Counted from the first letter of the stretch, positions 7,643 through 15,381 are shown. The stretch is DNA of 16,096 nucleotides from an uncultured Neomegalonema sp. (GCA_937927905.1 CALFWP010000066.1:1-16096), one strand, 5' to 3'. The notes: a model not told the origin generated them from the letters alone. Translations and numbers: made by a program.

Positions 7643-7718
7643 GCGGGCGTAGTCCAACGGTAGAGACAGAGGACTTAAAATCCTTCCAGTGTGGGTTCGA
7701 ATCCCACCGCCCGCACCA
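7643..7718 (+). tRNA. tRNA with anticodon UAA (Leu codon UUA) but a class I, short-variable-loop body
   Basis: The acceptor stem GCGGGCG/CGCCCGC is perfect (7643-7649 with 7708-7714), with discriminator A and encoded CCA (7716-7718). The D arm has a 3-bp stem plus a C-A mismatch and the GG pair in the loop. The anticodon stem GAGGA/TCCTT encloses loop CTTAAAA with anticodon TAA at 7676-7678. The T arm GTGGG-TTCGAAT-CCCAC is perfect. The variable region (7686-7690) is only five bases, giving 76 nt in total. Canonical bacterial leucine tRNAs are about 85 nt with a long variable arm, so decoding by anticodon says Leu but the body does not fit class II. A TTGACA at 7588-7593 may be part of its promoter, but no matching -10 was found. 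Confidence 0.87.
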
Positions 7719-7874
7719 CTTTACGGAATTGCATATTAATAATCCCATTGATGCAATGAATGCGTTATTTGCATCGTACATGTTACAAATACTTCCAATT
7801 AATATGTTTTTTAAAGCATGTTTTCATACATGATTGCAGTATTCGGCTTTCCGAAACGATTCCGTAAAACTAAT

Positions 7875-7913
7875 CCGGTAATGTGATGTTACCGGCGGAG
7901 TTATTTTGTTTTT
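7875..7913 (+). terminator. Hairpin followed by a T-rich tract (possible tRNA terminator)
   Basis: CCGGTAA (7875-7881), a seven-base loop, and TTACCGG (7889-7895) form a perfect stem. CGGAG and then TTATTTTGTTTTT follow. The T tract starts about five bases after the stem, which weakens the call, and the tRNA ends about 157 bases upstream. Confidence 0.4.
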
Positions 7914-7940
7914 CAGTAGATCGGACGTGTCACGCTTATT

Positions 7941-7958
7941 TGCTGAAGCACTTCAGCA
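7941..7958. promoter_or_regulatory. Near-continuous 18-bp palindrome upstream of the hydrolase
   Basis: TGCTGAAG, CA, CTTCAGCA is an 8-bp perfect dyad with only two central bases. Such tight symmetry suits an operator for a dimeric regulator better than a hairpin. It lies about 190 bases before the hydrolase start. No regulator gene is nearby. Confidence 0.35.
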
Positions 7959-8145
7959 CTCCACGGAATGACTCTTGCTAAGCAATAACCCGCGGTAATT
8001 ATGCCGAACGGACGTCGAATATCAGGAGAATAAGCGGGCGGAGTAAATAGCGTATCCTGTACTGAAGCAATCATAACGCGGTCATGCAAATGCAGAAAAG
8101 CGGCGGCAGGATGCTTGGGCGGGTTAACGGATAAGGAGATGGATT

Positions 8146-9204
8146 ATGGCGATGCTCAGAGTCGCCGCTGTCGAGCGAACACCGTTAGTTTTTGATCCTG
8201 AAAAGGGCACCGAAGCGCCTGTTTTAATGTGCGGGCATGTCCGGGAAGCCGCGCCCGCATTGCGGAAATCCCAACCGCTTGTGGTTATGATCCACGGCTA
8301 TAAGTTTGATCCGTTTCAGGACAACAGAACAAATCCTTATAATTTTCTGTATCACTTTGACCCTGACCGCATTGAATCCGATCGGTGGCAGAGGTCTGCA
8401 AGCTGGCCTGCCGGTTTGGGCTTCCGGGAAAATGATTCATGGGGCATCGACGGTTTATGTGTCGGTTTTTCATGGTCCAGTAATCCGAACCAGCGCATGG
8501 GCGCGTTTTGCCGTGCGTATCAGGAGGCCGCTGTTGCCGGACGCGCTCTGTTGCGCACGCTCGAAATACTCATAGAAGCCCATCCGCACCGTATGATTGA
8601 TATTTTCGTCCATAGCCTCGGTGCCCGTGTCGCATTGACGGCTTTACGTGTGGCGGCGCGACGCGGCCGTAATGATATTATTGAGCGTCTGGGGCGTATG
8701 ATTCTGCTCGGTCCTGCTGAGCTGGCCAGTGTAGCGCGTGACACTTTATGCGAAGTTGACCGTTCAAACCCCGATAGGCAGCCGGAAATTTATAGTGTGG
8801 TCGCACGGGAAAATGATTTTTTTGACGTTTTGGTCGAACGTTTTGCGCCAAAAATAAAAGGGGTGACGCCGATTTGTGTCGGCTCTCACGGTATGGGTGA
8901 GGATTTTGACAGTTGGCTTGATTTGCAACTGGACAGTCCTGCGCTTCAGGACTGGCTTACACGCCGCGGGGTAAAGATCGGTGGTGGCCCGCCACGCCGT
9001 GTATGTCATTGGGGTGTTTATAATCGTCCGGGCGCTCTTGATTTTTACTCCGGTATTTTCAGAAATAGAGCGGAGTGGTCGATCAGAACCATGCGTACCG
9101 CCGGAGTGCCGACGGAACAGGAGCAACGCTGGGCACGCTTACCCATACCTCATCTGTTCCGGCGTTCTAATACTCCTGTCATACCGGATGCCGTGACCGG
9201 TTGA
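8146..9204 (+). CDS. Alpha/beta-hydrolase fold protein of unknown substrate
   Basis: 352 aa, without a signal peptide or membrane segment. The fold is indicated by the oxyanion-type VVMIHGYKFDP at 46-56 and the nucleophile elbow FVHSLGARVAL with S157 (H-S-L-G-A instead of G-x-S-x-G). It is followed by MILLGPAEL and a C-terminal HWGVYNRPG that may carry the catalytic histidine. The arrangement resembles DUF900-like or putative lipase/esterase proteins. The start is well supported: AAGGAG lies seven bases before the ATG. It is monocistronic, convergent with the DUF255 gene, and preceded by a long intergenic region. Enzyme class is seen; substrate is unknown. Confidence 0.8.
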   Translation: MAMLRVAAVERTPLVFDPEKGTEAPVLMCGHVREAAPALRKSQPLVVMIHGYKFDPFQDNRTNPYNFLYHFDPDRIESDRWQRSASWPAGLGFRENDSWGIDGLCVGFSWSSNPNQRMGAFCRAYQEAAVAGRALLRTLEILIEAHPHRMIDIFVHSLGARVALTALRVAARRGRNDIIERLGRMILLGPAELASVARDTLCEVDRSNPDRQPEIYSVVARENDFFDVLVERFAPKIKGVTPICVGSHGMGEDFDSWLDLQLDSPALQDWLTRRGVKIGGGPPRRVCHWGVYNRPGALDFYSGIFRNRAEWSIRTMRTAGVPTEQEQRWARLPIPHLFRRSNTPVIPDAVTG

Positions 9205-9252
9205 TTGCACAGCTTTCTCTTTTTTCGATAACCTGCATTCTACATTTATCAT

Positions 9253-11556
9253 TTATATGGACGCGGGAAGGCGGAATAAATGCTGTTCCGGTGGCAGACA
9301 GCGGTCACTACCGCAAATCTGAATTGTCAGTTCCGCAGCCTCAGCCTGTGGTCCAATGGTCGTTTTGATGTGTGTTTTATTCTCTAAAACCGCGACCGGT
9401 TCATCCTGAAAACCGAGTGAAACCAGTGTTGGGTCAGGATAAGTGATATTTTCTATACCGTTACCGCCAAGCTGTGTTGCGATCAGATCCGGATTAAGAG
9501 GTTGATGCGAATTTGCGTGCCAGCCCGGTGCAAAATCAAGATGCAGCGTCAACTGCTGACCTTTCAGTTCCAGGCGCGCAGTTGCCGTGCCGCCACCCAG
9601 ACGGCGTGTTGTCCCTGTCTCGCCCTCGCGGTAAATCGCGGTTGCTGTTACAGATGAAATATTGGCTTCCGGTGCCTCTGCAATAGACCCTGAAAGCGCG
9701 CCCAACAGGTTATCCGCACGCGTGATGTTATCGACCGCCTTATCGTCTTCACCGCGCCGGGAAAGCATTGCAAAGAGTTCAAGAGCCGCCGCATTGCCGG
9801 TCGGTGTCGCTCCTTCGATCACATCATAAGTTGCACCAAGCGGTCCGGCGGTTTGTGCCATGCGCATCGGCGTATCCGGTGCATCGCGAAAACGCCGGAT
9901 GATCTGATCACTCATGCTTTGCGCCAGTGCCAGGTGGCGTTTGCTGCCGGTTGCATCCGATAAATCGACCAGTGCCAGGCCCATCCACGCATAATCGCGC
10001 AATGCACCGTCCTCCAGCGCGCCGGAGGCCCACGCTCTGGCAAGATGTCCGTCGGTTGATAGCATATTGCGGGTAATAAAATCTGTTGCCCGTTCTGCCG
10101 CCTGCAGGTATCGCGGATCACCGAGCGTTTCGGCCCCGTCGATTAATGCGCGGATCATAAGGCCGTTCCAGCCTGCAATCAGTTTTGTATCAATGATAGG
10201 TGGCGGGCGATTTTCCCGCATACGGCGCATTCGCTCCAGGACCGGATCCAATGTGATGAAATCCGGGACATGATCGGGGTTGATATGGGCGACCGCTCCT
10301 GCCGGAATTGTCGGTGCCTGATCGAGTCCGATCAGCGCGCGGTAAGTGTCGGCTTGTGAACCTAGTGCAGAATCCAACTGATCATATGTCCATGCGTAAT
10401 ATGCACCTTCTTCGGTTTTGCCTCCGGGGGTGACAGGGCTGACCGCGTCCTCGGCGGCGAAGAATGCGCCCTCGGGGGACGTCATATCACGGATGACATA
10501 ATCCATAGCCCGACGTGCCGCGCGCTCGAAGACAGGGTCTTTTGTCAGGCGGAATGCCTGAAGAAAATTCCGGACAAGAAGCCCCTGATTATACAGCATC
10601 TTTTCGAAGTGCGGTGTGCGCCAGTTCTGATCCACCGTGTAGCGGTGAAATCCGCCACCGACATGATCGTGTATTCCCCCCGCCGCAATGTGGCGCAGCG
10701 TAACCAGTGCCGCAGACGCGGCGTTCCGGTCTCCGGTCCGCTCATACCGGTCAAGCAGATAGCGGATCGTGGTTTCGTTCGGAAATTTCGGACCTTTTCC
10801 AAAACCGCCTTCGAAGGAATCATGATCCTCTAAAAGTGCGGTTGTTGCGGCTTCAAAAGTGGCTTCAGTAATGTCCTGTGCAGCGCTACGCGATCCTGCG
10901 ATGAGGCGCACGAACTCCGAGACTGAAGCCGCCTGTTCAGACATGACTTTGCGCCCTTCAGGATTGCGCCAGTCTTGTGCCAGACTGTTCAGGGTATCCA
11001 TAAACGCATCCGGCCTCTGATAACTGGTCGAGACAATCGGTTGACCGTCCGGCATCAGAAACAGATTGTTGGGCCAACCACCGCGCCCCGTCAGAATTTG
11101 CGTTGCAATCATATATTGCGAGTCGATGTCGGGCAGAGTTTCGCGATCCACCTTCACCGCAACAAAATTTTCGTTGAGAACCTGTGCTATACGATTGTTA
11201 TCAAAGCTTTCCTCCTCCATCACATGGCACCAGTGACAGGTTGCGTATCCGACGGAGAGGAAAATCTGTACGCCGCGCCGTTCCGCCTCGGCCAATGCTT
11301 CAGGACCCCATGGGTACCAGTTAATAGGATTGTGCGCATGTTGCCGCAGGTATGGCGAACGCTCCAGGACAAGCCGGTTCGAATATAAAGGTCGGCCGGA
11401 TGTATCGAGATATTGGGTTCGCGGAGGTGATACCGGAGGCGCAGCAATAATTTGTTCTAGCGTGTCAGGATTAATCTGTGCGCCGGGCAGCGGTGCTGCA
11501 ACAACAGGTGAGCTAAGTGTAAGTACACACACTGCAAAAACTATAGAACGCCGCAT
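9253..11556 (-). CDS. Secreted DUF255 thioredoxin-like protein (YyaL/SPATA20 family) with C-terminal DsbD-N-like domain
   Basis: 767 aa. A cleavable signal peptide (about 1-21, ending VVAA) predicts export. The DUF255 domain follows, with SPYLRQHAHNPINWYPWG and FLSVGYATCHWCHVMEEESF, giving the family's C107-H-W-C110-H motif. Residues about 230-640 are the helical (alpha/alpha)6-barrel-like part (FGKGPKFPNE, HVGGGFHRY, HFEKMLYNQ, WNGLMIRAL). The last 120 residues (FAPGWHANSHQPLNPDL, then CGSDRCLPPE with C748 and C753) resemble the DsbD N-terminal / DsbC-corrector domain. Family function is not established; the second cysteine pair and export suggest periplasmic thiol redox work, which is inference. 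The start has GGAGGAC seven bases upstream. It is divergent from the DUF1287 gene. Confidence 0.9.
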   Translation of the reverse strand: MRRSIVFAVCVLTLSSPVVAAPLPGAQINPDTLEQIIAAPPVSPPRTQYLDTSGRPLYSNRLVLERSPYLRQHAHNPINWYPWGPEALAEAERRGVQIFLSVGYATCHWCHVMEEESFDNNRIAQVLNENFVAVKVDRETLPDIDSQYMIATQILTGRGGWPNNLFLMPDGQPIVSTSYQRPDAFMDTLNSLAQDWRNPEGRKVMSEQAASVSEFVRLIAGSRSAAQDITEATFEAATTALLEDHDSFEGGFGKGPKFPNETTIRYLLDRYERTGDRNAASAALVTLRHIAAGGIHDHVGGGFHRYTVDQNWRTPHFEKMLYNQGLLVRNFLQAFRLTKDPVFERAARRAMDYVIRDMTSPEGAFFAAEDAVSPVTPGGKTEEGAYYAWTYDQLDSALGSQADTYRALIGLDQAPTIPAGAVAHINPDHVPDFITLDPVLERMRRMRENRPPPIIDTKLIAGWNGLMIRALIDGAETLGDPRYLQAAERATDFITRNMLSTDGHLARAWASGALEDGALRDYAWMGLALVDLSDATGSKRHLALAQSMSDQIIRRFRDAPDTPMRMAQTAGPLGATYDVIEGATPTGNAAALELFAMLSRRGEDDKAVDNITRADNLLGALSGSIAEAPEANISSVTATAIYREGETGTTRRLGGGTATARLELKGQQLTLHLDFAPGWHANSHQPLNPDLIATQLGGNGIENITYPDPTLVSLGFQDEPVAVLENKTHIKTTIGPQAEAAELTIQICGSDRCLPPEQHLFRLPASI

Positions 11557-11759
11557 AATAGTCCTCCGGATGTAGGCTGTACCTAATAAGCTTGAGCCGG
11601 TCTTCCATCCAAGTGAATGCTCGGTTTCTTGCGAAAACGTGACAGTGTAACTGTAGTGTTCATTTTACGTTCTTATTAATTGAGGTGGATTGTAATATTT
11701 TCCGGTTTAAAATATTCCGTTTAAGCGGAAATGTGTGCGGTGAGTGAGAGGGCAATATT
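11557..11759. promoter_or_regulatory. Divergent intergenic region with repeated TTCCG-TTTAA elements
   Basis: This spacer must hold promoters for the DUF255 and DUF1287 genes. ACAGT, GTA, ACTGT (11642-11654) is a perfect short dyad. TTCCGGTTTAA and TTCCGTTTAAG repeat directly at about 11699 and 11715, the second being part of the dyad TTCCG/CGGAA (11715-11719 and 11726-11730). TAATAT near 11694 is a possible -10 box for the rightward gene, without a good -35. Confidence 0.35.
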
Positions 11760-12818
11760 ATGAAACTGATCCGCTTTGTTGCTGTATGGGGCCTGGTGTC
11801 GGGTGTCGCAGGATGTGCCGGGCATAACCCGTTTGCCGCGCAGGATATTACGGATGTTATTCCGGATCCTGTGCCGGTTGCCGAAAAAAAACCATCTGAT
11901 GAAACGCCTGATGCCGGTTCATGGGATCCCGATAAAGTTGAGATTACAGCTGCGCTTAAGCCGGTTGACATCGGTGATTATGATTCACAAGGGACCACTC
12001 CTGAATATGTTGCAATTGAAGACGTTCCGCAAACCTATGTGCCCGTAACGGATCATTACGCGCAAACGGACAGTTTGTTACTTGGTCCCGGACAGATGGC
12101 ACCGATACGGGATGATCCGGTCGATTTTGCTGCTGTGACCGATCCGCCCGTACAGAGGGCGACATCTTATAATATTGCCGCATTAAAGGCGGCGTATAAT
12201 CCGGCTGAGGCACATTCGGCTTTTGCACCGTCGCCGAAGGTTTTTAACGCTTATACACTCGAGTTCGGACACCAATTGTCGGACGCGGCAATTGCACGCC
12301 TTAATCCGAACGTCTCCTATGTCGCGACCTATAAGAAAATCGGATATCCATGGGGGGATGTGCCCGAGCATACCGGCGTTTGTACGGATGTGGTTATCCG
12401 CAGTTTCCGTTCGCTCGGCATCGATCTGCAAAGCATGGTACATGAGGATATGCGACAGGCATTCAATGCCTATCCGAGCCGTAAAATCTACGGATTGACA
12501 AAGGCGGACCCGAATATCGACCACCGCCGTGTCGTTAACCTGGAAGCCTTTTTCGAAAGGGTCGGTGCCGCGATCCCTGTCGGGTCCGATTACCAGCCGG
12601 GTGATATTATAACCTGGCGGCTCAGTGGCGGCGAGCCGCATATTGGCGTTGTCGTCAACCGCCTGGACCCGAAGACCGGCAATCCGCTGATCGTACATAA
12701 CCTTGGTGCGGGTGTCAGGGCTGAAGATCTTCTGGATTATGCACCGCCCCATGGCGCGTATCGCTTTGCACCTGATCATCAGTCGCGTATGGCGTCTCTG
12801 GCTCTGCGGCGCGGATAA
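11760..12818 (+). CDS. DUF1287 lipoprotein (NlpC/P60-like fold), long N-terminal linker
   Basis: 352 aa. A lipoprotein signal with lipobox VAGC (C19) is followed by a low-complexity, acidic and proline-rich linker (about 25-135). The C-terminal two thirds is DUF1287: YPWGDVPEHTGVCTDVVIRSFRSLGI with the likely nucleophile C208, VHEDMRQAF, NIDHRRVVNLEAFF, YQPGDIITW, and PHIGVVVNRL with the likely histidine H294. The Cys/His pair and fold suggest a cell-wall amidase or peptidase of the NlpC/P60 group, but no substrate is established for the family. The linker could let the tethered domain reach across the periplasm. A good ribosome-binding site, GAGAGGG, precedes the ATG. Confidence 0.88.
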   Translation: MKLIRFVAVWGLVSGVAGCAGHNPFAAQDITDVIPDPVPVAEKKPSDETPDAGSWDPDKVEITAALKPVDIGDYDSQGTTPEYVAIEDVPQTYVPVTDHYAQTDSLLLGPGQMAPIRDDPVDFAAVTDPPVQRATSYNIAALKAAYNPAEAHSAFAPSPKVFNAYTLEFGHQLSDAAIARLNPNVSYVATYKKIGYPWGDVPEHTGVCTDVVIRSFRSLGIDLQSMVHEDMRQAFNAYPSRKIYGLTKADPNIDHRRVVNLEAFFERVGAAIPVGSDYQPGDIITWRLSGGEPHIGVVVNRLDPKTGNPLIVHNLGAGVRAEDLLDYAPPHGAYRFAPDHQSRMASLALRRG

Positions 12819-12845
12819 TGCCGTTTATGAGGTAACGGATATTTT

Positions 12846-12869
12846 TCACCGCAACGTCTGATGCGGTGA
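12846..12869 (+). promoter_or_regulatory. Hairpin or operator upstream of the nitrile hydratase operon
   Basis: TCACCGCA and TGCGGTGA form a perfect 8-bp dyad with an eight-base centre. It sits in the 100-base gap between the DUF1287 gene and nitrile hydratase alpha. No T tract follows it on either strand, so an operator or leader hairpin is more likely than a simple terminator. Confidence 0.4.
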
Positions 12870-12918
12870 TTGAAATGACTGTTGATTGCTGTACGCTCTG
12901 GCGTATCAGGAGCGTGCC

Positions 12919-13575
12919 ATGTCATCATTCGATCCTCAGAAGATTACAAAGATCCATCGCCACCTTCATAGTCACCTTCCGCCGGAACCGGCTTTACGGG
13001 TCAAGGCGATGGAAAGCCTGCTGGTTGAAAAGGGGCTGGTAAATCCGGATGCGGTGGATGCCTGGATCGAAGCCTACACCGAAGATATCGGCCCCAAGCG
13101 CGGGGCACAGGTTGTGGCACGGGCATGGCTGGATGCGGATTTTAGGGCGCGTCTGTTGAATGATGCAGGCGCTGCGGTTGCCGAAATGGGCTTACAAGGA
13201 CAGGCCACGGGCCATCTTAAAGCCGTCGAGAACAGCTGCGATGTCCATAACCTCGTCGTTTGTACACTCTGTTCCTGTTATCCCTTCGGCATTCTTGGAA
13301 TGGCACCGGCCTGGTATAAGGCCGCAGAATACAGAGCGCGTGCTGTGCGTGATCCGCGCGGTGTCCTGACTGAGTTCGGCGTTGATCTGTCCGATGATGT
13401 CGCTGTTAAAGTTTGGGATTCAACTGCTGAACTGCGGTACATGGTTGTGCCGGAACGTCCGGCCGGTACTGAAGGTTGGGACAGTGACGCACTGGCCAAA
13501 CTCGTCACCCGCAATTCTATGATCGGTACGGACCGTGATTTGTCCGGAGGGGAGACTAATGGACGGCGTTCATGA
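12919..13575 (+). CDS. nthA: Nitrile hydratase alpha subunit, cobalt type
   Basis: 218 aa. Nitrile hydratase converts nitriles to amides as an alpha-beta heterodimer with a non-corrin Co(III) or Fe(III) centre. The metal-binding claw VCTLCSC is complete, with C115, C118 and C120. Threonine rather than serine after the first cysteine is the cobalt-type signature; the two later cysteines are normally oxidised to sulfinic and sulfenic acid. Downstream text (WYKAAEYRARAVRDPRGVL, VWDSTAELRYMVVP, RPAGTEGW, LVTRNSMIG) matches the family throughout. The start at 12919 has AGGAG six bases upstream; a longer in-frame ATG at 12886 lacks a site. It overlaps the beta gene by 17 bases. It is the first gene of a six-gene operon. 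Confidence 0.96.
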   Translation: MSSFDPQKITKIHRHLHSHLPPEPALRVKAMESLLVEKGLVNPDAVDAWIEAYTEDIGPKRGAQVVARAWLDADFRARLLNDAGAAVAEMGLQGQATGHLKAVENSCDVHNLVVCTLCSCYPFGILGMAPAWYKAAEYRARAVRDPRGVLTEFGVDLSDDVAVKVWDSTAELRYMVVPERPAGTEGWDSDALAKLVTRNSMIGTDRDLSGGETNGRRS

Positions 13576-14212
13576 CCTTGGCGGCAAAGAAGGCTTCGGA
13601 AGAATTAACCGGAGCCATGAGGATAAACCGTTTCACGGTGATCATGATGCCCGGGCCTACGGATTGAGTGTGTCACTGCGCGCGGAACGGCCCTATCCGA
13701 TTGACTGGTTCCGTCATGTCAGAGAACTGATTGATCCGGTTGATTACCTCACACGGCCTTATTTTGATTCCTGGTTACAGACATCACTCGCGTTGGCAAT
13801 TGATAAAGGTGCGCTGACACTTGAGGAAGTCACAGGCCATAAATCACCCGGACCGATACCGGACAATGCAAAGCCCCTTACGCGGGAAGATGTTCACAAA
13901 ATTGTTGTTACTCCCCCATGTTTCGAACAATCAACAGACACGCCCGCAGCATTTCGCGTCGGGGAAACAGTTGTGACAGCGGCGCGCGGACATAGCGGTC
14001 ATACCCGTTTGCCTGCTTATGTGCGCAATGCAAAGGGTGTTATCCACGCGCATCGCGGCGCACACCCTCTACCGGATGCCGAGGCACGAGGCGAGCAGAT
14101 TGCAGAGCATCTTTATACGGTTGAATTCCGGGCCGCTGATGTCTTTGAAGAAGTTGCAAATAACGATCTGATTTATCTTGATCTCTGGGAGAGTTATCTT
14201 GCAACCGCATGA
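13559..14212 (+). CDS. nthB: Nitrile hydratase beta subunit
   Basis: 217 aa. It begins with the invariant MDGVHDLGGKEGFG and contains a helical N-terminal half with DYLTRPYFDSW. The C-terminal SH3-like barrel follows, with ARGHSGHTRLPAYVRNAKGV, LYTVEF and the ending YLDLWESYL. The beta subunit supplies arginines that contact the oxidised cysteines of alpha and completes the active site. GGAGGGGAG lies just before the ATG inside the end of the alpha gene (17-base overlap), so the two are translationally coupled and made in equal amounts. The loop before GHTRLP reads VVTAARGHS. Confidence 0.95.
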   Translation: MDGVHDLGGKEGFGRINRSHEDKPFHGDHDARAYGLSVSLRAERPYPIDWFRHVRELIDPVDYLTRPYFDSWLQTSLALAIDKGALTLEEVTGHKSPGPIPDNAKPLTREDVHKIVVTPPCFEQSTDTPAAFRVGETVVTAARGHSGHTRLPAYVRNAKGVIHAHRGAHPLPDAEARGEQIAEHLYTVEFRAADVFEEVANNDLIYLDLWESYLATA

Positions 14213-14549
14213 AGCTCTGAAACCGCTTGCGACACGGGATAATGATCCGGTTTTTGAGGAGGCATGGCAGGCGCAGGCCCTCGCACTGGCCGATTGTCTG
14301 ATACGCGAAGGCGTATTTACTGCAACGGATTGGGCAACTGTACTCGGGGCTTGCGTATGTGAACAGGACAGCACGACAGAGGGGTATTACCTTGCCGTTC
14401 TTTCGGCATTAGAGGGGCTGCTTGATAAGGGAGAGTTACCCGCGCCCGAACTTAAAACCCGCCGTGATGCCTGGGCACGCGCCTATGAAAACACCCCGCA
14501 TGGCGAACCTGTGAAGCTTAAATTGGGTTTATCGGAGACATCACAGTGA
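14199..14549 (+). CDS. Nitrile hydratase accessory (activator) protein, beta-subunit-like
   Basis: 116 aa from the TTG at 14199 (MQPHEALKPL), preceded by GGAG. No ATG is available, and the alternative TTG at 14178 lacks a site. The family text FEEAWQAQALALADCLIREG, ATDWATVLGA and YYLAVLSALEGLL matches the small activator proteins of cobalt-type enzymes (P14K, NhlE, NhhG). These are homologous to the beta N-terminal half and deliver cobalt-loaded, oxidised alpha subunit by self-subunit swapping. The start overlaps the beta stop by 14 bases. Finding it next to alpha and beta supports the cobalt-type call. Confidence 0.9.
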   Translation: MQPHEALKPLATRDNDPVFEEAWQAQALALADCLIREGVFTATDWATVLGACVCEQDSTTEGYYLAVLSALEGLLDKGELPAPELKTRRDAWARAYENTPHGEPVKLKLGLSETSQ

Positions 14550-14926
14550 ATTATGACGATCAGAACATTTTTGCAAAAATTCTGCGCGGGGAAATTCCGA
14601 ACGATACCGTGTATGAGGATGAACATGTTCTGGCCTTTCGCGATATTCAACCGCAGGCTCCTGTGCATGTCCTTGTTATTCCCAAGGGACCTTATGTTTC
14701 TTTTGATGATTTTGCGGAGAATGCATCGGATACGGAGCTTGTCGCCTATGTCCGTGCCATCGGAAAGGTCGTCCGGCAGGAAGGTGTGGCCCCCGTTGCG
14801 GGCGGGAACGGTTTCCGTATGATCGCCAATGCCGGAGAGGATGGTGTACAGGAGGTGCCCCACCTTCACATGCATATTCTCGGCGGACGGCGTATTGGCC
14901 GAATGGTTCAGCGGCCAGAAAATTAA
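14546..14926 (+). CDS. HIT (histidine triad) family protein, HinT-like
   Basis: 126 aa. It starts NIFAKILRGEIPNDTVYEDE, has HVLVIPK in the middle and ends with the triad HLHMHILGG (H106, H108, H110), all typical of the Hint branch, which hydrolyses nucleoside phosphoramidates or acyl-AMP. The GTG start overlaps the accessory gene's stop (GTGA) and has CGGAG eight bases upstream, so it belongs to the nitrile hydratase operon. HinT is usually encoded alone; why it is coupled to a nitrile hydratase is not known. Confidence 0.92.
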   Translation: MNYDDQNIFAKILRGEIPNDTVYEDEHVLAFRDIQPQAPVHVLVIPKGPYVSFDDFAENASDTELVAYVRAIGKVVRQEGVAPVAGGNGFRMIANAGEDGVQEVPHLHMHILGGRRIGRMVQRPEN

Positions 14927-14954
14927 GGTCTGGCATAAAGTATCGGAGCGTCAT

Positions 14955-15374
14955 ATGGCCTGGTCGATCCATCATGTGAATCTGCAGGCGCGTGATGTGC
15001 GTAAAGCCGCCGCATTTTATGCCGTCATTATGGGTATGCAGGAAAAAGACTGGGTGTTCCCGCAGGCACGCGGTTATATCCCGGGTGATCCGGATAGGCT
15101 GGCGTTGTTCGGGGATGGCCGTGATAGTCATAGCGGTCTGCACCTGATTGCCCCCGATACAGAATTTGCCCGCCGGAACGGATTGGGTCACAACCCGTCC
15201 ATTGGCGGCCATGTTGCCTTTGAAGTCGATAATCTGAGTGCTGTTATGAAGCGGCTTACAGCGGCGGGTATCCGGTATTCCGATGCCGGGACTTTTGCAA
15301 TCCCGAGTATGCGCCACATCTACGTCAACGATCCCGAAGGCAATCTTATTGAAATTAACGAACGCATGAAGTGA
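14955..15374 (+). CDS. VOC-superfamily (glyoxalase/bleomycin-resistance-like) protein
   Basis: 139 aa, one two-module VOC unit. MAWSIHHVNLQARDVRKAAAFY opens module one (possible ligand H7). GGHVAFEVDNLSAVMKRLTAAGI opens module two (H86), and HIYVNDPEGNLIEIN supplies the usual end glutamate (E133). VOC enzymes include lyases, dioxygenases and isomerases that bind a divalent metal; the reaction cannot be told. The start at 14955 has CGGAG six bases upstream; a longer in-frame reading back to 14829 runs through the HIT gene and is rejected. It lies 28 bases after the HIT gene, in the same operon. Confidence 0.9.
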   Translation: MAWSIHHVNLQARDVRKAAAFYAVIMGMQEKDWVFPQARGYIPGDPDRLALFGDGRDSHSGLHLIAPDTEFARRNGLGHNPSIGGHVAFEVDNLSAVMKRLTAAGIRYSDAGTFAIPSMRHIYVNDPEGNLIEINERMK

Positions 15375-15381
15375 GGCCACT

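Larger units (their letters stand above)
7719..8145. other. AT-rich non-coding stretch with several inverted repeats
   Basis: No convincing gene is seen on either strand between the tRNA and the hydrolase. The stretch contains perfect dyads: GATGCAA/TTGCATC (7750-7756 and 7769-7775), TTCGG/CCGAA (7842-7846 and 7851-7855), CCGGTAA/TTACCGG (7875-7895) and TGCTGAAG/CTTCAGCA (7941-7958). The first half is clearly richer in A and T than the surroundings. It may hold the tRNA terminator, the hydrolase promoter and possibly a small RNA. No integrase or direct att repeat was found. Confidence 0.5.

Noticed and set aside
7675..7677. Reading the tRNA anticodon as TTA, which would make an ochre suppressor
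   Set aside because: Shifting the loop by one base breaks the anticodon stem with a G-A mismatch; TAA with U33 and A37 fits properly.
7473..7833. Open frames on both strands across the tRNA (for example a CGRWDSNPHW peptide on the minus strand)
   Set aside because: These are translations of the tRNA gene, a common source of spurious proteins; no ribosome-binding site or family supports them.
7643..8145. An integrated mobile element using the tRNA as attachment site
   Set aside because: No integrase, no repeated tRNA 3' end and no phage or plasmid gene were seen in the window.
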